In this document: piece by piece, positions 5,424-5,471 of the stretch | Numbering within the stretch: position 1 is the first letter of the stretch | Layout of the letters: each line of letters begins with the position of its first letter | Assembly: GCA_012514925.1 (NCBI GenBank) | Contig: JAAYZI010000032.1 | Location: 1-5,471 of the forward strand | Source of the DNA: Deltaproteobacteria bacterium | Lineage (GTDB): Bacteria; Bdellovibrionota_C; UBA2361; JAAYZI01 | Direction: 5' to 3' | Length of the DNA stretch: 5,471 nucleotides | The notes under the pieces: model-generated | Seen by the model: only the letters and a program-made list of their open reading frames with translations | Told to the model about the DNA's origin: nothing | Databases searched by the model: none | Position numbers and translations under genes: made by a program

Positions 5424-5471
5424 ACGGCGCGCCAGTAGATCCACAAAGCTACTTTACGCGCCCACTTGCTC
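5424..5471. repeat. 48-bp direct repeat, copy 2, running off the window edge
   Basis: This is an exact copy of 5143-5190, joined to the right end of the second 58-bp repeat. In the reading frame of the envC-like gene an upstream TGA (5384-5386) closes the frame, so this is not a second complete gene. GGCGCG occurs both at the end of 58-bp copy 1 (5296-5301) and in this segment, a possible microhomology for the join. It may be real duplication or an assembly artefact at a contig end. Confidence 0.9.

Noticed and set aside
1..5471. tRNA, rRNA or insertion sequence
   Set aside because: No cloverleaf, rRNA-like segment, transposase motif or long terminal inverted repeat could be seen on either strand.

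Overview
The window looks like a stretch of chromosome from a Gram-negative (diderm) bacterium. It has a lipid-transport ABC system of the Mla type (which acts across an outer membrane), a type II signal peptide on a small lipoprotein, and the FtsE-FtsX-EnvC set that controls septal murein hydrolases. The Mla genes run E-F-D, with a lipoprotein gene first, rather than the F-E-D-C-B order of enterobacteria. Together with an FtsX that has a ~45-residue cytoplasmic N-terminus, this points away from Enterobacterales and is compatible with a deltaproteobacterial-type lineage (Desulfobacterota, Myxococcota or Bdellovibrionota). That placement is inference only.

Left half, minus strand (about 1-2093): a compact operon reading right to left. 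It contains a 177-residue lipoprotein of unknown family, mlaE (overlapping the lipoprotein by 14 bp, GTG start, strong Shine-Dalgarno), mlaF (3 bp after mlaE), and the first 20 codons of mlaD (4-bp ATGA overlap), cut by the window edge. Together these would form an inner-membrane phospholipid transporter: MlaE permease, MlaF ATPase and MlaD MCE-domain substrate-binding protein.

Centre (2094-2288): a 195-bp divergent intergenic region holding a decaying tandem array of GACTATAAAAAA-like units with A-runs of 5, 6, 7, 8 and 7. A plausible sigma70-like promoter for the rightward operon lies inside it.

Right half, plus strand (2289-5204): ftsE, ftsX and an envC-like gene, 8 bp apart and then overlapping by 8 bp. 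FtsEX is the ATP-driven switch in the inner membrane. The EnvC-like protein is a secreted coiled-coil plus degenerate LytM protein that would relay the signal to periplasmic amidases during division. Its LytM domain lacks all the zinc ligands, as expected of an activator.

Tail (5205-5471): a T8 tract with a weak stem (possible terminator), two 58-bp direct repeats (one mismatch) 122 bp apart, a perfect 18-nt palindrome between them, and a 48-bp exact copy of the 3' end of the envC-like gene that runs up to the last base. This is either a real local duplication or an assembly loop at a contig end. I see no firm evidence of a new defence or mobile system. The most unusual parts are the A-tract array, the unassigned lipoprotein leading the mla operon, and the repeat structure at the right end.
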